Shown in pieces: positions 8,310 through 19,111 of a stretch of 33,311 bases of DNA. A program made the position numbers and the translations under genes. A model generated the notes under the pieces. It did not search any database and was not told the DNA's origin. It saw only the letters and a list, made by a program, of their open reading frames with translations. Source of the DNA: Verrucomicrobiota bacterium (lineage in GTDB: Bacteria; Verrucomicrobiota; Verrucomicrobiia; Verrucomicrobiales; Verrucomicrobiaceae); NCBI GenBank assembly GCA_021413535.1, contig JAIOQF010000180.1, positions 1-33,311 on the forward strand. Reading direction: 5' to 3'. Every line of letters begins with the position of its first letter. The stretch's first letter is position 1.

Positions 8310-9215
8310 TCAGGCATTTTTCCGCATCATCGGCATCAATTGCACCAAGATTACTCCTGACAGAATCAGACCGCAGCCCATGAGCGCCCGACTCGACAGT
8401 GTTTGATTAAGCACCAGATATCCGGCCAGCGCGGCAAAGACGGATTCCAAGCTCATGATGATGGCAGCCGGCGCAGGAGGACAGTGCTTCTGGCAGATCA
8501 CCTGTAACGTGTAGCCGACCCCGATCGACATGATTCCGGTATAGACAATCGCGCCGAAGGCCGCCCGGATCTGACTGAATAAAACATGCTCGAAGATGAG
8601 TCCGGCCAGCGCGCTCAGGATTGCGCAGACCGCAAATTGGATACAGGCAATGCAGACGGGGTCGCCTTTATTCGCGGCATGATCGATGACTAAAATATGA
8701 CCGGCCCACAGCACCGCGCCCATCAAGGTCAGCCAGTCGCCCTTGGACACGACAAAATTTCCGGTCACGCTTAGAAAATAGAAACCGATGAGGCAGATTA
8801 AAATGCCCAGCCAGAGAATCTTTGGCGCTCTGTGCCTGAAGAAAATGCCCAGCAGCGGGACAAACAGAATATAAAATGCCGTGATGAAGCCGGAGTGGGC
8901 GCTGGAAGTAAATTGCAGGCCGATCTGTTGCAGGGCGGCGGCGGAAAATAGAAAAACGCCAGCGCCAACACTGCCTCGATAGGGCAGTTTGGTTTCGCCA
9001 GCGGCAGATGTCAGATTCTTCTTCCGCCAGATGATGACGGGGAACAAGCAGATGCTGCCCAGAGCGAAACGCAGCCCGTTGAAAGTCATCGGCCCCAGGC
9101 CCTTTTCCATGCCGATTTGCTGGGCCACAAACGCCGAGCCCCAGATCATGGACATCAGCAGAAGCAGCAGTTCATATTTGAACGCTCCTTTGTTCGAGGA
9201 AACTGGATCAGGCAC
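8310..9215 (-). CDS. EamA/DMT-superfamily transporter
   Basis: An inner-membrane transporter of the drug/metabolite (EamA) superfamily, with about ten hydrophobic segments arranged as two EamA repeats. The first repeat begins LLLLMSMIWGSAFVAQQIG and the second begins GDWLTLMGAVLWAGHILVIDHA. The C-terminal helix carries the usual ESVFAALAGYLVLNQTLS motif. The substrate cannot be read from the sequence. I chose the GTG at 9215 (301 residues), which gives the family's usual length and a short cytoplasmic lead. The longer open frame to an ATG at 9419 would add about 68 low-complexity, Pro/His/Arg-rich residues and run through the palindrome array, so it is rejected. It lies 29 bases from the start of the DUF1553 gene and may be transcribed together with it. 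Confidence 0.88.
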   Translation of the reverse strand: MPDPVSSNKGAFKYELLLLLMSMIWGSAFVAQQIGMEKGLGPMTFNGLRFALGSICLFPVIIWRKKNLTSAAGETKLPYRGSVGAGVFLFSAAALQQIGLQFTSSAHSGFITAFYILFVPLLGIFFRHRAPKILWLGILICLIGFYFLSVTGNFVVSKGDWLTLMGAVLWAGHILVIDHAANKGDPVCIACIQFAVCAILSALAGLIFEHVLFSQIRAAFGAIVYTGIMSIGVGYTLQVICQKHCPPAPAAIIMSLESVFAALAGYLVLNQTLSSRALMGCGLILSGVILVQLMPMMRKNA

Positions 9216-9322
9216 GAATGAATTTTGGGTAGGTGGACTAGGGCGCGTTGCAGCGTAGCAGAGGAGGGGAGGGGGCTCTACTTTTTCATGCGCGCAAGGT
9301 GCAGCAGATATATTTGGAGACT

Positions 9323-9390
9323 GGCGACATGTCGCCGCTCTGGTATGCCGTGACATGTCGCGGCATGGGAAAGCCCGGACATGTCCGAGC
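9323..9390. repeat. Three GACATGTC-core palindromes at 26-bp spacing
   Basis: Three inverted repeats share the central octamer GACATGTC but have different arms. 9323-9336 is a perfect 14-bp palindrome. 9345-9366 is 22 bp with one mismatched pair. 9373-9390 is 18 bp with one mismatched pair. Their centres fall at 9329.5, 9355.5 and 9381.5, exactly 26 bp apart. The third unit and its flank (AAGCCCGGACATGTCC, then GAGCACTTCAAATTTACG) recur near 15131-15170. The array lies in the 275-bp gap between the EamA and kinase genes. Confidence 0.8.
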
Positions 9391-9490
9391 ACTTCAAATT
9401 TACGATGTGAGATGAGCACTGCAGCCTGCCTCCGTCGTTACCAGCTTTTTCCCTATTGCCACAGCAAAAAAAATCTGCCAGTCTGCTCCG

Positions 9491-12400
9491 ATGTCTGACC
9501 AGCCGAACACGGACCCGCAAGACGCAGCCACAGCTGGCTCGGCTCCACTATCCGGCGCACCGCCCCATCGCACCACGGGCGGGTCCATGCGCTGGACGCC
9601 GCCTTCGCCGGAACACCTGCAGCGCATGCTGCCGCAATATGAAGTTCTCGCTATCGTCGGTCATGGCGGCATGGGCGCGGTTTATCAGGCGAAACAAATC
9701 TCCCTCGACCGTCTTGTCGCCATCAAGATCCTTCCGCCCGAGGCTGCGGATGATGAGCAACAGTTCATTCAGCGCTTCAAGAACGAGGCGCGCACCATGG
9801 CCAAGATGCTGCACCCGGCCATCGTCGCCGTGTTCGACTTCGGTGAGACTTCAGAAGGCCAGCTCTACTTCGTCATGGAGTATGTTGACGGCACGGACGT
9901 AGCCCAGATGATCAAGGATCAAGGCAAGCTGTTGCCGGAGCACGCTCTGGCCATCACCGCCCACGTTTGTGATGCGCTGCGCTACGCCCACGAACACGGC
10001 ATCATCCATCGCGACATCAAACCAGCCAATATTCTCCTGAATAAGGAAGGCGCGGTCAAGGTGGCCGACTTCGGTTTGGCGAAGATGAATGATCTCTCCC
10101 TAACCGTGGGCCTGACCCAGTCCGGCAAGACCATGGGCACGCCCGACTTCGTGGCGCCGGAGGCGCTCACCTTGGGCATGGTCGCGGATCATCGCGCGGA
10201 CTTGTATGCCATTGGCGTCATGCTCTACCAGATGCTCACGGGGAAAATCCCACGCGGTGCTTACAAGGCGCCCTCGCAGCTGGTGCCGGGACTGGATGCG
10301 CGTTTTGATGCCATCGTGCTCCGGGCCATGCAGGAGGATCGGGAAGATCGCTATCAGAGCGCGCAGGAAATTCGCAGCGCTCTCGATGTGATTTTGACCA
10401 CGCCGGAGTTGAAAGTGGAAACTCCGCCGCCACCGCGCAAGCCCGTGGCTCGCGGGCCGCAGCCTGGGCACAAAAGCACTCCTGTCGTCGCGCAAACTGC
10501 CGTTGCGCAAACTGCTCCACCCACCGATGGCAAGAGTGCCGATGTTCCGAAGAAGCTGCCCGTCGTGCCCATCGGCATCGGAGCTGCGGCGATGCTCGGC
10601 ATCGGAGCGTTCTTCTTGTTTAAGAGTCCAAAGCCGGAGCCAAAGCCGGTCGTGCCAACGCAGGAGGCATCGAAGCCTGCTCCCAAGCCTGAGATCGTGC
10701 AAAGCACGCCGCCCAAAGTTTCGTCACCAAGCACGAAATCTTCCACTCCAACGAAGCCCGTGATGCCTGCACCGGTTGTTGCCTCAGCACCCCTGACCGG
10801 CCCGGTGAACCTCCTCGCCCAAGTGGAGGTGCAACGCGATGTGTTAGAGGGCGGGTGGAAGATGACATCCGATGGGCTGATGGCCGACGGGGGATTTAAA
10901 TCGAAAACGTTGATATTTCGGCAAAGAACACCCGCAGAATACGACTTTGAAATCGAGTTCACCATCGATAAAGGTTGGGGACGCTGTGCCATGGTGCTGC
11001 CTCTGCCGCAAAAAACGATCCGATGGCAGATGGGATCGGAGGACCCAACGTTGTCCGCTTTTGGCCCGAATTTCGATGGTCAAAAGCCAGAATCGCTCGG
11101 ACGAACAGAAGCCGTGGCACGACTTCCCAAACTCGATGCCAAGCGACGCTACCGCTGCCTCGTTGAGGTGCGGAAAGATTCACTGCGAGCCCTTCTCGAT
11201 GGCGAGGAGGTGCTGAAGTGGAGCGGCGACTTCAATCGGCTCTCAAACGAAAATCCAATCATAAATCAAGCTGACCCGAATTGCCCCGGACTCAGCACCT
11301 ACGCAACGTCACTAACCTTCCACAAAGCCGAGCTGCGTCCCCCCTCCGCAACGCTGAAGCCAGCGGACAAGCCCATCACGACCACACCTGTCATCACATC
11401 CGCGCCCCTGACCGGCCCGGTGAACCTCCTCGCTCTCGTGGATGTGCCGCGTGATGCGGTGAAGGGTGAGTGGAAGATGACACCGGAGGGGCTGGAGGCC
11501 AGCTCGGGCGATTCAGAGACATTGCTGTTCCAGCGAAGCGCACCGGAAGAATACGACTATGAAATCGAATTCACCATCACTGGCGGCAGTTACCAGCGTT
11601 GCAACATGATATTTCCCCTGTCACATGGCTCGATCACCTGGCAGATGGGAACAAAAAATGAAGCATCCACCCAGTTCTTTTTTGGCCCAAAATTTAACGG
11701 TCGCCCCACTGAAGCATCAGAGCAGGCTGATGCATTGCGCTTGCATCCCAGACTCAAATTCAATGAACGCTACCGTTGCCTCGTCGAGGTGCGGAAAGAC
11801 TCACTGCGCGCCCTGCTCGATGGCGAGGAAGTTTTGAAATGGAGCGGCGATCTGAAACGGTTCTCGGGCATCGATAGAATCTTGAATGGACGTCCTGATC
11901 AAAAGCGCCTTGGAGTGTTCAGCAACAAAACTCCACTCACCTTCCACAAAGCCGAGCTGCGTCCTCCCTTCGCAGCAGCAAAACCGGCGGACAAGCCCAT
12001 CACGGCCGCACCCATTGCTGTCGCACCCATTGCTGTCGCACCCAAGGTGCCCGATGTAGCACCCACACCGGTTGCCGTCGCGCCCACGATACCCACCCCT
12101 GCACCACCTACAACACCAGTCGGCGACCCGCGCCTCGCCCAGCTCGAAGCCGGGTTCAAAGCCCGTTATGAAACCGATGCGCAGAAGCCCTTCGAGGCTG
12201 CAGTCGCCACACTAAAACAAAGTTACGCAACCAACGGCATCCCCCGCGCCCGCGCCGCCGCCCAAGCCAAAGGCAGTCTGGCCGATGTCACCGCGCTGGA
12301 TGCCGAGAAAGCCGCCATGGAAAATGGCAGCGGCGTTCCCACCGAGGATGCCGCAGACACACCGGACTCTCTCAAGGCTCTGCGTAACACTTACCGCAGC

Positions 12401-13561
12401 GCCCTGGCCAAGATCACCGCCGACCGCACTGCGAAGGCGATCCCGCTTTACAATCTCTATCTCGGCGCGCTGGACGTTTACACGACCGAGCTGACCAAGG
12501 CCAACAAGCTCGATGATGCGCGCAGGGTGAAGGCCCTGCGCGATGATCTCGCCACCAAGAAACCCGAGGCCGTGACGGCTGCCGCGCCGTCACCGAAAGC
12601 AGAACCGCCCAAGCCCTTCACATCATCGGGCCCGATCAAAACACCCGAGGTGAAACCAGCAACCGGCAGCTACTGGCGCGCGGCTGCGAAGTGGCTCGTG
12701 GCCAATGGCGGCACAGGTCGCATCATTGTAGACGGCAATGAATCGGACCTAAAGACGTTGAATGATCTTCCCCCAGGCAAATTCGGCATCGTAGAACTGC
12801 ATTTCGACCGCTTGAATAACTCTGCGGTGTCATCGCCCAGCGACGAGGATTTCCAAGTCTTCAATGGGCAAAAAGATCTGCGCAAGGTCAATGTGCGATC
12901 AACGCCAGGCCTAACTGATGCCGCCTTCGCCTTCCTGGCGGGCAACAAGGAACTCACCTTATTTCACACAGAAGGCGTGGAGAATATAGGTGATGGCATA
13001 TTCGTCCACCTCTCGGGGTTAAAGAAAATAACCACCCTGGACATCGAGCACTCTCAAAAACTCACCGGCAAGGGCATGGACAAGCTGGCCTGCTTGCCCG
13101 TGCTCACGAAAGTGGACTTGATTAATTGCACCGCTCTCACGGATGATGCGTTGAAGGCACTCGGCAACTGCAAGAAACTCATCTACGTCCGTGTCAGCGG
13201 CGTTGCCGTCACCGATGCCGGTCTGGCCGACCTGGCCTCTGCAACCAGCCTGCAGACGCTTTATCTTGAGAACTGCAAGAAGATCACGGACAAAGGCTTC
13301 GCTTCCCTGCGCAGTCTGAAATCCCTGAACGGGCTTGTTCTTAATCGCACAAACTTTGATGACGCCGGTGTCAGCGCAATTGCTGAATTAAAAAGCCTGG
13401 AAAATCTTTCCCTTCAACGCACTCAAATCACCGATGCCGGGCTTGCAAAACTCACCACATTAACCAGCCTGAAAAAGGTCGGCATTAGAGAAACCAAAGT
13501 CACCGATGCCGGCATCGCCGCCTTCAAGAAAGCCCTGCCCAACTGCGAGGTGGAGAAATAG
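9491..13561 (+). CDS. Transmembrane Ser/Thr kinase with tandem sensor domains and LRR tail
   Basis: A 1356-residue Hanks-type kinase. The catalytic domain (about residues 50-300) has the glycine loop GHGGMGAVY (57-65), Lys79 in VAIK, the catalytic loop HRDIKPAN (173-180, Asp175), DFG (193-195) and APE (222-224), so it should be active. A Pro-rich juxtamembrane stretch leads to one membrane helix at ~358-377. Outside lie two copies of a ~190-residue LamG/DUF1080-like beta domain (about 433-620 and 638-830), then a Pro/Ala/Val-rich linker, a helical region, and from ~1085 to the end leucine-rich repeats of the LTDAGLA type. This topology suggests a sensor kinase reading an extracytoplasmic ligand, possibly a glycan. 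It is a single gene with no kinase partner visible. No Shine-Dalgarno precedes the ATG. Confidence 0.92.
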   Translation: MSDQPNTDPQDAATAGSAPLSGAPPHRTTGGSMRWTPPSPEHLQRMLPQYEVLAIVGHGGMGAVYQAKQISLDRLVAIKILPPEAADDEQQFIQRFKNEARTMAKMLHPAIVAVFDFGETSEGQLYFVMEYVDGTDVAQMIKDQGKLLPEHALAITAHVCDALRYAHEHGIIHRDIKPANILLNKEGAVKVADFGLAKMNDLSLTVGLTQSGKTMGTPDFVAPEALTLGMVADHRADLYAIGVMLYQMLTGKIPRGAYKAPSQLVPGLDARFDAIVLRAMQEDREDRYQSAQEIRSALDVILTTPELKVETPPPPRKPVARGPQPGHKSTPVVAQTAVAQTAPPTDGKSADVPKKLPVVPIGIGAAAMLGIGAFFLFKSPKPEPKPVVPTQEASKPAPKPEIVQSTPPKVSSPSTKSSTPTKPVMPAPVVASAPLTGPVNLLAQVEVQRDVLEGGWKMTSDGLMADGGFKSKTLIFRQRTPAEYDFEIEFTIDKGWGRCAMVLPLPQKTIRWQMGSEDPTLSAFGPNFDGQKPESLGRTEAVARLPKLDAKRRYRCLVEVRKDSLRALLDGEEVLKWSGDFNRLSNENPIINQADPNCPGLSTYATSLTFHKAELRPPSATLKPADKPITTTPVITSAPLTGPVNLLALVDVPRDAVKGEWKMTPEGLEASSGDSETLLFQRSAPEEYDYEIEFTITGGSYQRCNMIFPLSHGSITWQMGTKNEASTQFFFGPKFNGRPTEASEQADALRLHPRLKFNERYRCLVEVRKDSLRALLDGEEVLKWSGDLKRFSGIDRILNGRPDQKRLGVFSNKTPLTFHKAELRPPFAAAKPADKPITAAPIAVAPIAVAPKVPDVAPTPVAVAPTIPTPAPPTTPVGDPRLAQLEAGFKARYETDAQKPFEAAVATLKQSYATNGIPRARAAAQAKGSLADVTALDAEKAAMENGSGVPTEDAADTPDSLKALRNTYRSALAKITADRTAKAIPLYNLYLGALDVYTTELTKANKLDDARRVKALRDDLATKKPEAVTAAAPSPKAEPPKPFTSSGPIKTPEVKPATGSYWRAAAKWLVANGGTGRIIVDGNESDLKTLNDLPPGKFGIVELHFDRLNNSAVSSPSDEDFQVFNGQKDLRKVNVRSTPGLTDAAFAFLAGNKELTLFHTEGVENIGDGIFVHLSGLKKITTLDIEHSQKLTGKGMDKLACLPVLTKVDLINCTALTDDALKALGNCKKLIYVRVSGVAVTDAGLADLASATSLQTLYLENCKKITDKGFASLRSLKSLNGLVLNRTNFDDAGVSAIAELKSLENLSLQRTQITDAGLAKLTTLTSLKKVGIRETKVTDAGIAAFKKALPNCEVEK
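10785..12008 (+). repeat. Tandem intragenic duplication (two ~0.6 kb units) in the kinase gene
   Basis: The segment CCCCTGACCGGCCCGGTGAA occurs at 10790 and again at 11405, 615 bases later. CTTCCACAAAGCCGAGCTGC ends the two units at about 11317 and 11941, and GCGGACAAGCCCATCACG follows both. The best conserved interior block encodes RYRCLVEVRKDSLRALLDGE. The ligand-facing middle of each unit has diverged much more than the ends. The extra 15-base doublet encoding PIAVA (12009-12041) lies just after. Confidence 0.85.
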
Positions 13562-13596
13562 GGCGGTAGAAAAGCGGGAGAGTAATATTGGAGAGC

Positions 13597-13638
13597 ACAC
13601 GCGCCCACGCGTGTTGTTTTTGGCGCCTTCGCCGAAAA
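13597..13638 (+). terminator. Hairpin pair after the kinase gene, probable terminator
   Basis: ACACGCG (13597-13603) pairs with CGCGTGT (13608-13614) around a CCCA loop and is followed by TGTTTTT, a plausible intrinsic terminator for the kinase gene. A second hairpin overlaps the T-run: TTTTTGGCG (13617-13625) pairs with CGCCGAAAA (13630-13638). The rest of the gap up to 13777 holds no clear gene. Confidence 0.5.
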
Positions 13639-13777
13639 CCCCAGATCATCCCGGCGCAGCAGTTCGATGATATCATTCAGGATTTCTTGGCAAGCTGGCC
13701 GGACTTCGCTAGGCTCAAACTTGCCTGATTGAATTTCCTTTTTTCAGCCGTTTATCATCTCTCACCCCACCATCACC

Positions 13778-15121
13778 ATGTCTCATCTCTCACGTCGCCA
13801 ATTCGGCAAGCTGCTCGTCGCTGGCAGTGCCGCTAGCCTGATCTCCACCCGTGCTTATTCCGCCAACAGCAAGGTCAACATCGCCTTCATCGGTTGCGGC
13901 GGTCAGGGCGAAAATGATGCCTTCAACTTCCTCAGGAACAAGGAACTCATCAATGTGGTTGCCCTCTGCGATGTCCAGTTCGGCACGAAACACACTGAAA
14001 AACTCGAAAAAGAATTTCCTGACGTCCCGCGCTTTTCCGACTTCCGCAAGATGTTCGATAAAATGGGCAAGGACATCGATGCCTGCACTGTGGCCGTGCC
14101 CGACCACTCGCATTTCCCCATCGCCATGCTCGCCATGTCCTTGGGAAAACACGTCTATGTGGAAAAGCCGCTGGCGCACACCTTCAATGAGTGCAAGCTC
14201 ATGATGGATGCCGCCAAGCGGCACAAAGTGGTGACCCAGATGGGAAACCAGGGGCACTCGGGCGCCAATTACTTTCAGTTCAAAGCTTGGAAAGAGGCCG
14301 GCATCATCAAGGACGTGACTCGCGTGGATGCCTACATGAACAGCCCTCGCCGCTGGCACGGATGGAAGGTCTCGGGGTATCCCAAGGGCGAGCCCACGCC
14401 GGCAGGTCTGGACTGGGACACCTGGATCGGCACCGCCCCGGAGCATCCCTATGATCCCGAGCTTCACCCGGGCAACTGGCGCAGCTGGTTCGACTACGGC
14501 GATGGCGCCTTCGGTGACTGGGGCCCGCACATCCTTGATACCATTCACGAATTCCTTGAACTCGGAATGCCCGAGAAAATCACCGCCGTGAAACGGGATG
14601 GTCCCAGCGAATTTATCTTTCCCCAAGCCTCCACCATTCGCTTCGATTTCCCGAAACGGGGCGACATGCCGCCCGTGGCCATTTCCTGGTATGATGGGGT
14701 AAGCAATCTCCCGCCCCGTCCCGCGGAACTGGCCGCCGATAAAAAGATCGAAAGAAACGGGAAAATCATCTACAGCAAAGATCTCGTCTTCAAAGGCGGC
14801 ACGCATAGCGACGCGCTGCGCATCATACCCGAAGAAAAAATGAAGGACTTGGGCGACAAGCTGCCCCGGATTACTGGCAAGAATTCCGACCACTATGCCA
14901 ACTTCATTCTCAGCGTGCAAGGCAAGGAAAAAACGCGCTCGCCCTTTGAGGTTGGCGCCCCGCTCACGCAAGTCTTCTGCCTCGGCGTGCTCGCCCAGCG
15001 CCTCGGTGGCGAGCTGGTCTTTGATCGTGCAACCCAACAAATCACGAACAACACCATCGCCAACCAGCTCTTGATCGGCCCACCGCCTCGCAAAGGCTGG
15101 GAGCAGTTTTATAAGCTGTAG
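13778..15121 (+). CDS. Tat-exported Gfo/Idh/MocA family oxidoreductase
   Basis: A 447-residue NAD(P)-dependent sugar-type oxidoreductase. The N-terminus has a twin-arginine signal (LSRRQFGKLLVAGSAAS, Arg6-Arg7) ending near residue 29. The Rossmann motif IGCGGQG follows at 38-44, the family's EKP motif is at 129-131 (YVEKPLAHT), and the substrate domain has WRSWFDYGDGAFGDWGPHILDTIHEF. Exported members are very common in Planctomycetota and Verrucomicrobiota and are thought to act on sugars or polyols in the periplasm; the substrate is unknown here. The start is the first ATG that gives a complete Tat signal; it follows CACCATCACC, with no Shine-Dalgarno. The gene stands alone, tail-to-tail with the fusion gene. 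It is a distant paralogue of the interrupted gene at 20170-21504. Confidence 0.92.
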   Translation: MSHLSRRQFGKLLVAGSAASLISTRAYSANSKVNIAFIGCGGQGENDAFNFLRNKELINVVALCDVQFGTKHTEKLEKEFPDVPRFSDFRKMFDKMGKDIDACTVAVPDHSHFPIAMLAMSLGKHVYVEKPLAHTFNECKLMMDAAKRHKVVTQMGNQGHSGANYFQFKAWKEAGIIKDVTRVDAYMNSPRRWHGWKVSGYPKGEPTPAGLDWDTWIGTAPEHPYDPELHPGNWRSWFDYGDGAFGDWGPHILDTIHEFLELGMPEKITAVKRDGPSEFIFPQASTIRFDFPKRGDMPPVAISWYDGVSNLPPRPAELAADKKIERNGKIIYSKDLVFKGGTHSDALRIIPEEKMKDLGDKLPRITGKNSDHYANFILSVQGKEKTRSPFEVGAPLTQVFCLGVLAQRLGGELVFDRATQQITNNTIANQLLIGPPPRKGWEQFYKL

Positions 15122-15137
15122 TCTGTTGCCAGGGAAA

Positions 15138-15155
15138 GCTCAGACATGTCTGAGC
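15138..15155. repeat. Isolated GACATGTC palindrome
   Basis: GCTCAGACATGTCTGAGC is a perfect 18-bp palindrome in the 43-bp gap between two convergent genes. Flanks GGGAAA on the left and ACTCCAGATTTACG on the right match the flanks of the third unit at 9373-9390. On the minus strand it is followed by TTTCCC, so it could also help terminate the fusion gene. Confidence 0.75.
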
Positions 15156-15164
15156 ACTCCAGAT

Positions 15165-17411
<2,247 letters not shown>

Positions 17412-17496
17412 GCTGCGCGACAGGGAAATGTCAAAGTGGTGTGCTTCAAACTGCGCTTGTGAAACCTTGCAGCAGCCGGAGAGTGGATGGCACACT

Positions 17497-18648
17497 ATGA
17501 TGCTTACCAACACGGATCAGCCCGCCGTGCGAACGCCGCGCCGGATATCCGCGCGTCCAGACGGTGTGGTGCGACTGGATGGCTGGTTGGGTTTCCAAGG
17601 CGGGGCGTGTTCTGCAACCAACCCCTCGGAAATCATTGAGGGCAATGTGTTCCGGGATAGCGAGCAAATTCGCCAGATGCTGGCGCAGCATTCGAGGCCG
17701 GATGCCAGCGGAGGCCTGCTGGGTTGGGCTGGCTTTAATGGGAATTTCCGTTTCGGGGTCTTTTCGCATTTTCGTTCTGAACCCTTGATCCCGGCGCAAG
17801 TTCACGACCACGGAGAAGAAATTCAATTCGAGCCGCAAATGTCGCGCACGGAATACATCCGCATCGTGCGGCGCGCGCAAGAATACATCGCTGCGGGCGA
17901 CATCTATCAGGCGAACTTGTCTTATCCATGGCTGGCGGAGTGGCCGCAAAATTTGGAGCCGCTTGCGTTTTATGAACGACTCCGCGCCGCTTCGCCTGCG
18001 CCGCACTCGGCTTATCTCGATCTTGGCGGGACGCAGGTGTTCAGCGCGTCACCGGAATGTTTTCTAAAAATGAGCGGGAATCAGATCCTCACGCGGCCGA
18101 TCAAGGGCACGCGACCACGCGGGTCTGATGCGCAGGAGGATAGGGACCTGGTTGCGGAGTTGCAGCAATCAGCGAAAGAGCGCGCGGAACTGGTGATGAT
18201 CACCGATCTGGAGCGCAATGATCTCGGCCAGGTTTGCGAGTTTGGCAGCGTGCACGTCACGGAGATGCTCGGTCTGGAAAGTCACCCGCAGGTGCATCAT
18301 CTGGTATCTACCGTCGAGGGCATGTTGCGCAGGGATATTGGCCATCTGGATGCCTTTCTCGCCTGTTTTCCCGGCGGATCCATCAGCGGCGCGCCGAAGA
18401 AACGCGCGCTGGAAATCATCCGGGAACTGGAGCCGCATGATCGCGGATTATACACCGGCGCGATCGGCTATTTCGGGTTCAACGGCGAAAGTCAGTTCAG
18501 CATCGCCATTCGCACCGCATGGCGCACAGGCAACGTGGTGCAATTTCACACTGGAGCCGGGATTGTGGCAGACTCGGTGCCGGAACTGGAATACGAGGAG
18601 ACGCGGCACAAGGCGGCTGGAATTCTTCGCGCGGCGCGGGGATGGTGA
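17497..18648 (+). CDS. pabB: Aminodeoxychorismate synthase component I
   Basis: A chorismate-utilising enzyme of 383 residues from the ATG at 17497. The signature PIKGTRPRG (201-209) carries Lys203, the residue that forms the covalent intermediate in PabB and separates it from anthranilate synthase, which has PIAGT. Other family motifs are FSASPECFL (182-190), DLERNDLG (237-244), HHLVSTVEG and CFPGGSISGAPK. It converts chorismate with ammonia to 4-amino-4-deoxychorismate for p-aminobenzoate and folate. The N-terminal domain is shorter than in E. coli PabB (453 aa), as is usual for compact members. No PabA or PabC is seen nearby. An 85-bp region separates it from the divergent fusion gene carrying SHMT, so the two folate-linked genes could share control. 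GGAG lies 13 bases before the ATG, farther than usual. Confidence 0.88.
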   Translation: MMLTNTDQPAVRTPRRISARPDGVVRLDGWLGFQGGACSATNPSEIIEGNVFRDSEQIRQMLAQHSRPDASGGLLGWAGFNGNFRFGVFSHFRSEPLIPAQVHDHGEEIQFEPQMSRTEYIRIVRRAQEYIAAGDIYQANLSYPWLAEWPQNLEPLAFYERLRAASPAPHSAYLDLGGTQVFSASPECFLKMSGNQILTRPIKGTRPRGSDAQEDRDLVAELQQSAKERAELVMITDLERNDLGQVCEFGSVHVTEMLGLESHPQVHHLVSTVEGMLRRDIGHLDAFLACFPGGSISGAPKKRALEIIRELEPHDRGLYTGAIGYFGFNGESQFSIAIRTAWRTGNVVQFHTGAGIVADSVPELEYEETRHKAAGILRAARGW

Positions 18649-18654
18649 CAAAAA

Positions 18655-18680
18655 AACCGCGGCAACTGAATGCCGCGGTT
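18655..18680 (-). terminator. Intrinsic terminator of the HU-type gene
   Basis: AACCGCGGCA (18655-18664) and TGCCGCGGTT (18671-18680) form a perfect 10-bp stem with a six-base loop. On the minus strand the stem is followed by TTTTTTGTCA, a textbook intrinsic terminator 38 bases beyond the HU stop codon. On the plus strand it is not followed by a T-run, so it only weakly serves pabB. Confidence 0.85.
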
Positions 18681-18718
18681 CAAAAAACTATCTTGGAAAA
18701 TTTTTCAGGCTACTGCTC

Positions 18719-18994
18719 TTACAGGGACTTTTTCAAACCGGCGGAGCACACGAAGCGCACGGTCTTGGAAGCGCCGATGGCCATGGCCTCGCCCGTCTTC
18801 GGGTTGCGACCGGTGCGGGCCTTGCGGTGCGCCACCTTGAAGGTGCCGAAACCGACTAGTTGCACGGGATCGCCCTTGGCCACCGTGGCGGCGATGGCGG
18901 CGAGCACGGCTTCCACGGCATCGCCTGCTGCGCGTTTGGAGGTCTCGCCTCCGAGGGTATTCTGGACTGCGTCAATGAGTTCTGCTTTGTTCAT
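18719..18994 (-). CDS. HU/IHF-type DNA-binding protein
   Basis: A 91-residue histone-like protein. MNKAELIDAV opens the dimerisation helices and the DNA-binding beta-arm signature GFGTFKVAHRKARTGRNPKTG is intact at residues 48-68. The C-terminus FVCSAGLKKSL contains the expected Lys-rich end and an unusual cysteine in place of the common P-F-K-G-K region start. It bends and compacts DNA as a homodimer. The start at 18994 gives a canonical N-terminus; the same frame is open much farther upstream, but that part lies antisense to the carbonic-anhydrase-like gene and is not coding. It is monocistronic with its own terminator. No Shine-Dalgarno is seen (ACCACTCCC precedes the ATG). Confidence 0.95.
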   Translation of the reverse strand: MNKAELIDAVQNTLGGETSKRAAGDAVEAVLAAIAATVAKGDPVQLVGFGTFKVAHRKARTGRNPKTGEAMAIGASKTVRFVCSAGLKKSL

Positions 18995-19111
18995 GGGAGT
19001 GGTAAGAGTTGAGTTGATTCGCTCCTGCGTAAGTTCTACGGGACGGGTGTCATTATTGATGAGCAGCTTCCAAAGCGTCAACACAATTATCTGCGCTTGA
19101 ATTGCGATATT

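Noticed and set aside
9216..9419. N-terminal extension of the EamA gene to an ATG at 9419
   Set aside because: It would add low-complexity sequence encoded by the palindrome array; GTG at 9215 gives the normal length.
13639..13745. Coding-like stretches on both strands in the gap after the kinase gene (plus: ...QQFDDIIQDFLASWPDFARLKLA; minus: helix-like EVRPACQEILNDIIELLRRDD)
   Set aside because: Neither has a start codon or a full-length frame; possibly a gene remnant, but I recognise no parent.
13790..15040. Long minus-strand open frame (416 codons) opposite the Gfo/Idh gene
   Set aside because: Antisense shadow of an intact family member; it shows no known motif.
17425..17430. TTGACA on the minus strand as the -35 of the fusion gene promoter
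   Set aside because: It lies only 13 bases before the chosen ATG and no -10 box follows at the right distance.
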